A stretch of 51,436 nt of DNA from Rubritepida flocculans DSM 14296 (GTDB lineage: Bacteria > Pseudomonadota > Alphaproteobacteria > Acetobacterales > Acetobacteraceae): the NCBI RefSeq assembly GCF_000425365.1, contig NZ_AUDH01000024.1:1-51436 (forward strand). The letters are read 5' to 3'. Made by a program: the position numbers and the translations under genes. Shown here one piece after another: positions 42,395 to 50,120 of the stretch (position 1 is its first letter; every line of letters begins with the position of its first letter). Below the pieces are notes generated by a model, which did not search any database, was not told where the DNA came from, and saw only the letters and a program-made list of their open reading frames with translations.

Positions 42395-45300
42395 TCACCG
42401 GAAATCCCGGCTCGGCTGCCGCAGCGCCTCCTTCCGCTTCACGCGCGGGTCCGGCGAGAGGTTGGGCCGCAGCACCTCGTCGGCCGGCGCGATGGCCCGG
42501 CCGAACACGTCCTCCTCCAGCGCATGCAGCCCGTGCAGCAGGTCGGAACGGTCCTGGAGCCGGCGCGCGATCAGATGCAGGATCGGCACATGCGCCTCGG
42601 TGCGCTCCACGCGCCCCTCCGCCAACAGCAGCCGCGCCGCCACGATCTCGCGCCGGAAGCGCCGCTGCAGGTCGGGGTGGAGCACGAGATTGGCGACGCC
42701 GTGCTCGTCCTCCAGCGTGAAGAACATCACCCCCTTGGCGCTGCCGGGGCGCTGGCGCACGAGCACGAGGCCCGCGATCCGCAGCCAGGCGCCCTGCCGC
42801 GCGGCGGCGAGCGCGCGGCTGTCCGCGGCGCCGAGCGCGGCGAGGCGCGGCCGCAGCAGGGCGAGCGGGTGCGGGCCGAGGCTGAGCCCCGTCGCGGCGT
42901 AGTCGAGCACCACGCGCTCGCCCGCCGTGGCGGGCGGCAGGCGCGGGGCGGGTTCGCGGAGCGGCGCGGCGAGGGGGGCGGGGCGCTCCACCGCGCGCGC
43001 CTCCCACAGCGCGGCGCGCCGGTCGAGGCCGAGGCCGCGCAGCGCATCCGCCTCGGCGAGCCGCTCGACCGCGCCGCGATCGAGCCCGGCGCGGCGCGCG
43101 AGATCGGCGAGCGAGGCGAAGGGCCGCGCCGCCGCGATGCGCCGCCCCGCCGCCTCCCCGAGCCCGTTGACGAGCCGCAGCCCGAGCCGCAGCGCGCCGT
43201 CCTCGAGCGTGCAGTCCCAGTCGCTCCGCGCCACATCCACGGGCCGCAGCTCGACCCCATGCGCCCGCGCGTCGCGGATGATCTGCGCGGGCGCGTAGAA
43301 GCCCATGGGCTGGCTGTTGAGCAGCGCCGCCGCGAAGACGGCCGGGTGGTGGCGCTTGATCCAGGCTGAGAAATAGACGAGCTGGGCGAAGCTCGCGGCG
43401 TGGCTCTCGGGGAAGCCATAGGTGCCGAAGCCCTCGAGCTGGCGGAAGCAGCGCTCGGCGAAGCCCCGGTCATAGCCGTTGCGCGCCATGCCCTCGAGGA
43501 ACTCGGCGCGGAACTGCGGCAGCGCGCCGTTGCGCCGGAAGGTCGCCATGGCGCGGCGGAGCTGATCCGCCCGGCTGGGCGAGAAGCCCGCGGCGACGAT
43601 CGCGATCTTCATCGCCTGCTCCTGGAAGAGCGGCACGCCGAGCGTCTTGCCGAGCACCCCTTCGAGGCCCGGCGGCACCTCCACCGGCTCCTCGCCGTTG
43701 CGGCGGCGCAGATAGGGGTGGACCATGTCGCCCTGGATCGGCCCGGGGCGGACGATCGCGACCTCGATCACCAGGTCGTAGAAGCAGCGCGGGCGCATGC
43801 GCGGCAGCATGTTCATCTGCGCCCGGCTCTCCACCTGGAAGACGCCGAGCGAATCCCCGCGCGCGAGCATCTCGTAGGTGGCCGGATCGTCCTGCGGGAT
43901 GTCGGTGAGCGCACGCAGCCCCAGCATGTCCATCGCGCGCCGCAGGCAGGAGAGCATGCCAAGCCCCAGCACATCCACCTTGAGCATGCCGAGCGCCTCG
44001 ATGTCCTCCTTGTCCCATTCGAGGGTGTGACGGCCCTCCATCGCCGCCTTCGTCACCACGCAGAGCTCGGTGAGCTTCCCGCGCGCGATGACGAAACCGC
44101 CCACATGGGTGGCGAGGTGGCGGGGGAAGTCCTGGATCTCCTCGGCGAGTTCGCAGGCGAGGGCGAGGCGCGGATCCTCCGGGTCGAGCCCCTGCGCGCG
44201 CGCGAGCTCGGGAAGGGTCGCATCCCCGGCCCCCCAGACGGCCTGGGCGAGCGGCGCGGTCACGCTCTCCGGCAGGCCGAGCGCCTTGCCCACCTCGCGG
44301 ATCGCGCTGCGCTCGCGGAAGCGGATCACGGTGGCGGCGAGGGCGGCGCGGTCCCGCCCGTAGCGCGCGTAGATGTGCTGGATCACCTCCTCGCGCCGCT
44401 CATGCTCGAAATCCACGTCGATGTCGGGCGGCTCGCCGCGCGCCTCGCTGATGAAGCGCTCGAAGAGGAGCTCGTGCTTGTCGGGCGGCACGGCGGTGAT
44501 GCCGAGCGCGTAGCAGACGGCCGAGTTGGCGGCCGACCCCCGCCCCTGGCAGAGGATGCCGAGCGAGCGGGCGTGGCGCACGATCTCATGCACCGTCAGG
44601 AAATAGGGCGCGTAGTCCAGCTTCCGGATGAGGGCGAGCTCGTGCGCGAGCTGGGCGGCGACGCGCGCCGGCACGCCCTCCGGCCAGCGGGCGCGCGCGG
44701 CCTCCGCCACCCGCGCCTCGAGCGTCTCCTGCGGCGTGCGGCCGGGGTCGAGGATCTCGTCCGGGTATTCGTAGGAGAGTTCGCGCAGCGAGAAGCGGCA
44801 GGCCGCGAGGAGCTCGGCCACCCGCTCCACCGCCGCCTCATGGCCCGCGAAGAGGCGGCGGAGCTCCGCCTCGGGCTTGAGGCAGGCCTCGGCGTTCGGC
44901 TCGGCGGCGCGGCCGAGCGCCTCCACCGTCACGCCGAGGCGGATCGCCGTCAGCACATCGGCGAGGCGGCGCCGCGCGCGCGCGTGGTAGCGCACGCCGC
45001 CGGCCGCGATCAGCCGCGCCTCGGGCAGGGCGGCGAGGCTGTCCAGCCGGTGGCGGTCGGCGCCCGATGCGCGGTGGCTGACGGCGAGCAGGAGGGGAAG
45101 GGCGAGGCGGTCACGCAGCCCCCGCGCCTCGCGCGCGTGGCGGGCGGCGAAGGCGGCGTCGGGCCGGTCGGGGGCGAGGCGGGCGAGCACCTGGCCCTCG
45201 GCCGCGGCGGCCAGCGCGGCGAAGTCGAGCGGGCATTCGCCCTTGGGCGCCTGCATCCGCGCGGCCGAGAGCAGGGCGCAAAGCCGCCCATAGGCCGCGC

Positions 45301-45694
45301 GGTCGGTCGGCCAGGCGAGGTATTCGCTGCCGTCGGTCAGGTGGAGCCGCACGCCGGGCAGGAAGCGCAGCCCCGCGGCCTCGCAGGCCAGCATGCCGCG
45401 CACGAGGCCCGCCATGGAGTTGCGGTCGGCGAGGCCGAGCGCGGTGTGGCCGAGCGCCTTCGCCGTCTCGGCCAGCTCATGCGGGTGCGAGGCGCCCTCG
45501 AGGAAGGTGAAGTTCGAGAGGGCGGCGGGTTCACCGAACAGGGCGGCCTCCGTGGCGCCGAAGAATCCTGCCGCAAGGCGGCCGGCGCCGCCCGCGCGAC
45601 CGGGCCGCCAGGCGCCCCCACGGCGCGGCGAAGCCAAGGGCGCGGAGCGCCCGCCCGTCTCGCGCGCAGGGTTGGTGTGGCGGCTGCGCGCCAA
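42395..45694 (-). CDS. dnaE2: Error-prone DNA polymerase DnaE2 (ImuC)
   Basis: Up to 1099 residues. Alternative C-family polymerase for damage-induced mutagenesis, working with ImuA and ImuB. The PHP domain begins SNFTFLEGASHPHELAETA, LGLADRNSMAGLVRG; the catalytic acids are in PPDIDVDFEHERREEVI and the later KVDVLGLGMLSC; it ends in the DnaE2 hallmark SRDFR. No ATG lies in frame upstream of the PHP start. The only standard start is a TTG at 45694 inside palindromic repeat copy 3, which would make the first 40 or so residues Arg/Gly/Ala-rich and repeat-derived. The true N-terminus is therefore uncertain, with CTG or internal starts possible. Confidence 0.92.
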   Translation of the reverse strand: MARSRHTNPARETGGRSAPLASPRRGGAWRPGRAGGAGRLAAGFFGATEAALFGEPAALSNFTFLEGASHPHELAETAKALGHTALGLADRNSMAGLVRGMLACEAAGLRFLPGVRLHLTDGSEYLAWPTDRAAYGRLCALLSAARMQAPKGECPLDFAALAAAAEGQVLARLAPDRPDAAFAARHAREARGLRDRLALPLLLAVSHRASGADRHRLDSLAALPEARLIAAGGVRYHARARRRLADVLTAIRLGVTVEALGRAAEPNAEACLKPEAELRRLFAGHEAAVERVAELLAACRFSLRELSYEYPDEILDPGRTPQETLEARVAEAARARWPEGVPARVAAQLAHELALIRKLDYAPYFLTVHEIVRHARSLGILCQGRGSAANSAVCYALGITAVPPDKHELLFERFISEARGEPPDIDVDFEHERREEVIQHIYARYGRDRAALAATVIRFRERSAIREVGKALGLPESVTAPLAQAVWGAGDATLPELARAQGLDPEDPRLALACELAEEIQDFPRHLATHVGGFVIARGKLTELCVVTKAAMEGRHTLEWDKEDIEALGMLKVDVLGLGMLSCLRRAMDMLGLRALTDIPQDDPATYEMLARGDSLGVFQVESRAQMNMLPRMRPRCFYDLVIEVAIVRPGPIQGDMVHPYLRRRNGEEPVEVPPGLEGVLGKTLGVPLFQEQAMKIAIVAAGFSPSRADQLRRAMATFRRNGALPQFRAEFLEGMARNGYDRGFAERCFRQLEGFGTYGFPESHAASFAQLVYFSAWIKRHHPAVFAAALLNSQPMGFYAPAQIIRDARAHGVELRPVDVARSDWDCTLEDGALRLGLRLVNGLGEAAGRRIAAARPFASLADLARRAGLDRGAVERLAEADALRGLGLDRRAALWEARAVERPAPLAAPLREPAPRLPPATAGERVVLDYAATGLSLGPHPLALLRPRLAALGAADSRALAAARQGAWLRIAGLVLVRQRPGSAKGVMFFTLEDEHGVANLVLHPDLQRRFRREIVAARLLLAEGRVERTEAHVPILHLIARRLQDRSDLLHGLHALEEDVFGRAIAPADEVLRPNLSPDPRVKRKEALRQPSRDFR

Positions 45695-45756
45695 AACAAA
45701 GGCATACCAGCGGCCGCGCCGCCTTCCGACGGGTCATGGCAAGCGGCCGCTGGTAT
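45657..45756 (-). repeat. Dispersed nested-palindrome repeat, copy 3 (inverted, shorter)
   Basis: Arms ataccagcggccgc (45704-45717) and gcggccgctggtat (45743-45756) again flank exactly 25 nt, but the inner sequence differs from copies 1 and 2. Reading on the minus strand the hairpin is followed by tgcctttgttttg, then the gcgcgcag/ctgcgcgc part ends near 45660; the third stem is decayed. It fills the gap between imuB and dnaE2 and would act as an intrinsic terminator for the imuAB transcript. Confidence 0.8.
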
Positions 45757-45762
45757 GGGGTC

Positions 45763-47124
45763 TCAACTCAAATACCCATGCAGGAACCAGCGCGTGTCCG
45801 CATCGCCCGGCGCGCCGCGCCGGCAGACCCACCAGCGCGCGCCGGAGGCGAGCTCCACCCGGTAATAGTCGCGCGGCGGCGGCTCTGGGCCCGCGCGCCA
45901 CCATTCGGGCTCGATGCGTTCCGGCCCCTCGGCGCGGACCACGCGCTCGGTGCGGCGGCCGCGGCGGAGCAGGCTCGGCGGGGCGTCGGGCAGCAGCGCC
46001 ACCGCCTCGAGCGGCACCGGCCGGCGCAGCAGGCGCAGCGGCCGCGGCGCGGGGGCGAAGGGGGCGCCGGGGCCATGGGCGTCGCCGCGGGCCAGGGCGC
46101 GCTCGGGCCAGTGCGAGGCCCGGGGCAGGGGGCGCCAGAGCTCGAGGCGCTGGCCGAGCCGGTCGAGCAGGGCGGAGAGGGCCTCCTGCGCCACCGCCTC
46201 GCCCGGCAGGCCGCTCTGGGCGGGGGCGAGCGGCTCGGTCGCGGGGGCGGCCAGCATCATCCGCTCGAAGCCGAATTCCGGGCGCAGCGTCTCGATCCGC
46301 CGGCGGAGGAGATCCATCAGATGGGCCGGATCGCGGCTCGCCCGGCCGAGGCCCTGGCCGATCTCCTGCCAGGTGCCGTCGCCGCGGAAGGCGGTGAGGC
46401 GCAGCGCGCGCGCGCCCACGCCCGCCTCCTCCAGCCCCGCGCAGAGGGAGGCGAGGAGCCGTTCCAGCGCCCGCGCGATGGCCGGGGCGGTCAGCAGCGG
46501 GGCGGGGAAATCCTGCGCCGCGACATGGCAGGGGGGCGGGCGGACGGGGGTGAAGGGGCCGAGGGCGCCGCGCAGGGCGGCCAGCTCCGCGAGCAGCGCC
46601 GGGCCGAAGCGGCGGGCGAGAGGGCCGCGCGGCTGCGCCTCCAGCGCCGCCACCTCGCGCAGCCCGAGCCGGTGCAGGCCCGCGACGACTTCCTCCGGCA
46701 GGTCGAGCGCCGCGGTGGGCAGGGCGCTCACGGCCGCGGCTTCCTGCGCGGGGGCCAGCACGGCGGAACCATGCCCCGCGCGCAGCAGCGCGGCCAGCGC
46801 GGCGGGGGCGGCGCCGAGCATCCCGCGCGCCGGCGTTCCGGCCCGGGCGAAGGCCGCGAGCACCCGGGCGAGCAGCTCGGGCTCGGGCTCGGGCAGCCCC
46901 GTGGTCTCGACGATCAGCCCGTCCGGGCCGCGCCGGCCGACGAGCGGGGAGAAACGCAGCGCCCAGACGGCGCGCGCGCCGACCCCCGGCCCCTCCAGCA
47001 CCAGGAAGCGGCGGCCCCGCGCGGTCGGCGCCGGCCCAGCGGAGGGCAGGGGCGCGGGCGGAGGGGGCTCCAGCGCGGCGAGGAGCGGCAGGGAAGGGGG
47101 GCGCGCGGCCCGGCGCCCGGCCAT
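45763..47124 (-). CDS. imuB: ImuB, inactive Y-family polymerase-like hub (N-terminally condensed)
   Basis: 453 residues. ImuB links DnaE2 and ImuA to the replication clamp and lacks polymerase activity. The recognisable region starts ALRFSPLVGRRGPDGLIVETTG near residue 55, continues through RPPPCHVAAQDFPAPLLTAPAIARALERLL and ends VELASGARWWVCRRG, DADTRWFLHGYLS, a typical ImuB end. In usual ImuB proteins about 100 residues precede the SPLV-PDGL block; here about 57 do, many of them Pro-rich, so much of the palm/finger part seems missing. I do not see an obvious clamp-binding QxxLF motif. ATG 47124 overlaps the imuA stop (TGATG). Confidence 0.87.
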   Translation of the reverse strand: MAGRRAARPPSLPLLAALEPPPPAPLPSAGPAPTARGRRFLVLEGPGVGARAVWALRFSPLVGRRGPDGLIVETTGLPEPEPELLARVLAAFARAGTPARGMLGAAPAALAALLRAGHGSAVLAPAQEAAAVSALPTAALDLPEEVVAGLHRLGLREVAALEAQPRGPLARRFGPALLAELAALRGALGPFTPVRPPPCHVAAQDFPAPLLTAPAIARALERLLASLCAGLEEAGVGARALRLTAFRGDGTWQEIGQGLGRASRDPAHLMDLLRRRIETLRPEFGFERMMLAAPATEPLAPAQSGLPGEAVAQEALSALLDRLGQRLELWRPLPRASHWPERALARGDAHGPGAPFAPAPRPLRLLRRPVPLEAVALLPDAPPSLLRRGRRTERVVRAEGPERIEPEWWRAGPEPPPRDYYRVELASGARWWVCRRGAPGDADTRWFLHGYLS

Positions 47125-47870
47125 CAGGCGCGCCTGCGGCCCGCCGCCGCGAGGGGGGCGGGCGTGACGAGCCGCCCCTGCGCCGCATCCCATTCCGCGA
47201 GCCAGGCGCCCGGCCGGCCGCCGCGGGCGCGCAACAGGCGGATTTCCCAGGCCGGATCGCCGAGATGATGGGCCGTGGCCTCCTGCGCCGGGCGGGGGGC
47301 GATGCGCCAGCGCGTCAGCGCCGCACCGGGGCCGGCCTCCTCCGCGCCGTCGCGCAGCAGCAGGCCGATGCCGCCGCCCGTCTCGGCGGCGAGCTGCAGC
47401 CGGCGCGCCGCGGTGAGATCGGGCGCGGGGCCGAGCAGCAGCACGGCGGCGATGGCGGGCGAGCGCAGCCCCTCCTCGGCGGCCCAGAGCGCATCGGCCG
47501 CGCGCGGCGCGCGCACCAGGATCAGCCGCGCCGCGTCGAGGCCGAGGCCGGCGAGGCCGGGCGGGTAGGCGTCCGGCTCCGGAGCGATCCAGAGCAGGGA
47601 GCGCCCGGGCAGGGCGGCCTGGGCGCGCGCCATGAGAAGCGCGGCGAAACCGAGGCTTGAACCTGGATCCTCGCCCAGAATCTCATGCAGCCCCGCCAGC
47701 GGCAGCCCGCCCCAGGGCAGATGCGCGTCGAGTTCCGGCGAGAGGGGGAGCGCGGCGCGGCCCTGCATGTCGGGGCCGCTGCGGTCGAGTCGGGCGATGC
47801 GCGCGCGCAGCCCCGCGAGCAGGCCGGCGCGGTCCATGGCGGGAGGGGGGGAGGGGACGGGCTCGGTCAT
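47124..47870 (-). CDS. imuA: ImuA, RecA-like mutagenesis accessory protein
   Basis: 248 residues. Works with ImuB and DnaE2 in damage-induced mutagenesis. The RecA/SulA-like region is LDAHLPWGGLPLAGLHEILGEDPGS, followed by SLGFAALLMARAQAALPGRSLLWI and AIAAVLLLGPAPDLTAARRLQLAAE; the C-terminus has WEIRLLRARGGRPGAWLAEWD. The Walker A lysine of RecA is absent, as in ImuA proteins generally. First gene of the cassette. I could not find a GTTC-N7-GTTC type LexA box in the 230 bp upstream. Confidence 0.9.
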   Translation of the reverse strand: MTEPVPSPPPAMDRAGLLAGLRARIARLDRSGPDMQGRAALPLSPELDAHLPWGGLPLAGLHEILGEDPGSSLGFAALLMARAQAALPGRSLLWIAPEPDAYPPGLAGLGLDAARLILVRAPRAADALWAAEEGLRSPAIAAVLLLGPAPDLTAARRLQLAAETGGGIGLLLRDGAEEAGPGAALTRWRIAPRPAQEATAHHLGDPAWEIRLLRARGGRPGAWLAEWDAAQGRLVTPAPLAAAGRRRA

Positions 47871-48100
47871 TGTGCGATCTTATTCCTAGTTTCTGGGCAG
47901 GCGTCTTCCAGCGTCAAGGGAAGAGCCGGCGATTCCCGGCAGGGTTGCGGCCGTTTCTGACGGGATCGGCGCGATCCGTGCGCAAGCGATTGCTAGGAAG
48001 AGATTTTCGTATCCGGAGCCGGATGTTGTGCACCCGGCACGAAATACTTTGTTCATCCGGTTCGGAGAGGCTCCGTGCTTCGCTCTCCGTGAGGAAAGCA
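47871..48100. promoter_or_regulatory. Divergent region imuA / lipoprotein protease
   Basis: 230 bp with lower GC than its surroundings. It holds a small palindrome ATCCGG AG CCGGAT (48011-48024) and the ribosome site GAGGAAAG (48090-48097) of the protease. No LexA box of the usual alphaproteobacterial spacing is visible, and no clear -35/-10 pair stands out. Confidence 0.3.
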
Positions 48101-48874
48101 ATGCTCGCAGCCGCCCGTCGCCGGAGCGCCCTCGGCGCCCTTCTTCTCGCGGCCCTCCTGGCCCTGGGGGCCTGTGCGGCCTCGCCCGCCCAGCAGGCGC
48201 GCGGCACCCCGGCGGGCCGGGTGGCGGCGGAGAGCCTGGCCAGCCTCGAAGCGCATGGGGTTCCCGTGGGGGCGGCCGTGGCGGTGGGCGAGGGGCGGCT
48301 GCTCACCAACGCCCATGTGCTGCGTCAGGCAGGGGGCGAGCTGCGGCTGCGGCGCGGCGATGACGGCGAGTCGGCCCCCGCCCGGGTGGTGGCCGTCAGC
48401 CCGCGGCTCGATCTCGCGGTGCTCGAGGCGCCCCCGGGCTTCCTGCGGCCCGCCGCCCTGGCGGAGGGCGGGGTGCGGGCGGGCCAGCCGGTCTGGGCGC
48501 TCGGGCCCCATGGGCTCGGCCGCGCCATGGCGGCGGGGCGGGTGGCGCAGCCCGATGTCGTGCTGCGCCGCTTCGGCCCCGGCTACACGGCGGGGCTGGG
48601 CGCGCTGATGGGCTTCTCGGGCGGCCCCGTGGTGGACGAGAACGGCCGCGTGACGGGCCTGACCACGGCGCTGCCCGAGCCGGGCTCGGCCCCGGCGCTG
48701 GCCATGCTGACCGGCGTGGATCTGGCCGGTTTCATGGACGGCGACCGGCGCCAGGTGTTCGTGCTGTGCATCCGTGCGGCGGTGGAGGAGGCGATGCGCC
48801 TGGGCGCGCTGCCCGCCGCCGGGAGATTCAGCGCCGCCCCGTCTTCGGCCACGGATCCCAGGGTGCGCGGCTGA
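48101..48874 (+). CDS. Trypsin-like serine protease lipoprotein
   Basis: 257 residues. A lipobox LALGAC at Cys25 predicts membrane-anchored export. The catalytic triad is His72 (LLTNAHVLRQ), Asp in SPRLDLAVLEAP and Ser in MGFSGGPVVDENG, in S1C/DegP-like order, with no PDZ domain. It could clip or sense damaged envelope proteins. ATG 48101 has GAGGAAAG upstream. Divergent from imuA; its last 47 bases overlap a DUF1127 gene on the other strand. Confidence 0.88.
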   Translation: MLAAARRRSALGALLLAALLALGACAASPAQQARGTPAGRVAAESLASLEAHGVPVGAAVAVGEGRLLTNAHVLRQAGGELRLRRGDDGESAPARVVAVSPRLDLAVLEAPPGFLRPAALAEGGVRAGQPVWALGPHGLGRAMAAGRVAQPDVVLRRFGPGYTAGLGALMGFSGGPVVDENGRVTGLTTALPEPGSAPALAMLTGVDLAGFMDGDRRQVFVLCIRAAVEEAMRLGALPAAGRFSAAPSSATDPRVRG

Positions 48875-49058
48875 TCTCGCGCCGCGCCTCCTCCGCCGTC
48901 AGGCCGATGTCGCGCAGCAGCCGGGGATCGAGCTCGGCGAGCGCGCGCCGCGTCTTCCAGACCCGCCGGAGCTGCAGGAGCTGGCGCAGCCACAGCCCGG
49001 CCTGCGGCGCCGGAAACGGCCGGAGGGCAGGGAGGGAGAGGCTGGAGCGGCTCGACAT
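48828..49058 (-). CDS. DUF1127 domain protein
   Basis: 76 residues. The C-terminal half, WKTRRALAELDPRLLRDIGLTAEEARREISRAPWD, is the DUF1127 (YjiS-like) helical motif, rich in Arg/Leu. Characterised small DUF1127 proteins bind RNA and affect metabolism and RNA turnover in alphaproteobacteria. AAGGGA lies before the ATG at 49058. It is divergent from a LysR regulator, a likely controller. Confidence 0.87.
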   Translation of the reverse strand: MSSRSSLSLPALRPFPAPQAGLWLRQLLQLRRVWKTRRALAELDPRLLRDIGLTAEEARREISRAPWDPWPKTGRR

Positions 49059-49138
49059 CGGCGTGTCCCTTGGGGTGATCCTGCCGAGAGAATGGCCGCC
49101 GCCGCATCATCAGCCAAACGACTAATATTGACGCGCTC

Positions 49139-49155
49139 CATCAGATTTATTGATG
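49139..49155. promoter_or_regulatory. Candidate LysR operator in the DUF1127/LysR gap
   Basis: CATCAGATTTATTGATG (49139-49155) has CATCA/TGATG arms seven bases apart in an AT-rich patch, as in T-N11-A type LysR boxes. It lies just 8 bp before the LysR start and may mediate autoregulation and control of the divergent DUF1127 gene. Confidence 0.4.
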
Positions 49156-49162
49156 ATGGGGC

Positions 49163-50050
49163 GTGCTCCCGGCAGGCCTCGATCCCGAATTGCTGCGCAG
49201 CTTCGTGCTGGTCGCCGAAGGGCGGAGCGTGACCCGCGCGGCCGAGCGCGTGGGCCGCACGCAATCGGCCGTCTCGATGCAGATGAAGCGCCTGGAGGAA
49301 ATCCTGGGCGAGCCGGTGCTGCGCCGCGGGCCGCGGGGGCTGGAGCCGACCTACAAGGGGCTGTGGCTGCTGGAGCGCGCCCGCACCCTGCTCGCCCTCA
49401 ACGAGGAAATCCTCGAGGCCTTCCGCACCCCGCCCATCACCGGCCAGGTGCGGCTCGGCAGCCCGGACGACTACACGCTGCAATGGCTGCCCGGAATCCT
49501 GGCCCGCTTCGCCCGCACCCATCCGGGCATCGAGGTGGAGGTGGTGTGCATCAACACGGAGGAGCTGGTGCATCGCCTCGCGAGCGGGGCGGTGGATCTC
49601 GCGCTGCTCACCGAGGGGCATGGGCGCGAGGGCGAGGAGGTGTGGCGCGGCCCGCTGCGCTGGGTCGGGCCCTCGGCCGGGGCGCTGCACCGGCGCGACC
49701 CGCTGCCGCTGGCGCTCGCCCATCCCGGCTGCAGTTGGCGGCGGGCGGCGCTGGAGGCGCTGGGCCGGGCGGGCCGTCGGGCGCGGGTCACCTACAATGC
49801 GAGCACGCAGTCGGGCTGTTTCGCAGTGGCGCTGGCCGGGCTCGCGCTGACGGTGTCCACGCCGGCGCGGCTGCCGCCGGGGCTGTGCTGGCTGGGCGAG
49901 GCGGAGGGGCTGCCGGCGCTGCCCGGCATGGGGATCCTGCTCTCCTTCGCGGACCAGTGGCTGGCCGCAGCGTCGTTGCCGGAGGGCGTGGCGGCCCTGG
50001 CTGGGGCGATTCGCGCCGGCTTCGCGGACGATGCGGGGCTTGCGCGCTGA
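49163..50050 (+). CDS. LysR-family transcriptional regulator
   Basis: 295 residues. Winged helix-turn-helix LLRSFVLVAEGRSVTRAAERVGRTQSAVSMQMKRLEEILG, then a linker helix and a periplasmic-binding-like effector domain from about residue 92 (VRLGSPDDYTLQWLPGIL). The only in-frame start is GTG 49163, because a TGA lies 9 bp upstream. A DUF1127 gene is divergent. Effector unknown. Confidence 0.92.
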   Translation: MLPAGLDPELLRSFVLVAEGRSVTRAAERVGRTQSAVSMQMKRLEEILGEPVLRRGPRGLEPTYKGLWLLERARTLLALNEEILEAFRTPPITGQVRLGSPDDYTLQWLPGILARFARTHPGIEVEVVCINTEELVHRLASGAVDLALLTEGHGREGEEVWRGPLRWVGPSAGALHRRDPLPLALAHPGCSWRRAALEALGRAGRRARVTYNASTQSGCFAVALAGLALTVSTPARLPPGLCWLGEAEGLPALPGMGILLSFADQWLAAASLPEGVAALAGAIRAGFADDAGLAR

Positions 50051-50120
50051 TCGCGCTTGTCCTCGGCCCGCGCAGGCGGCAAAGAGGTCGCAAAAGGCCC
50101 TGTCTCGGAGGATCCGTCCC

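Noticed and set aside
48051-48063. GTTC-N5-GTTC resembling an alphaproteobacterial LexA box near imuA
   Set aside because: Spacing is 5, not 7, and it lies about 180 bp from the imuA start, nearer the protease gene. Not reported as an SOS box.
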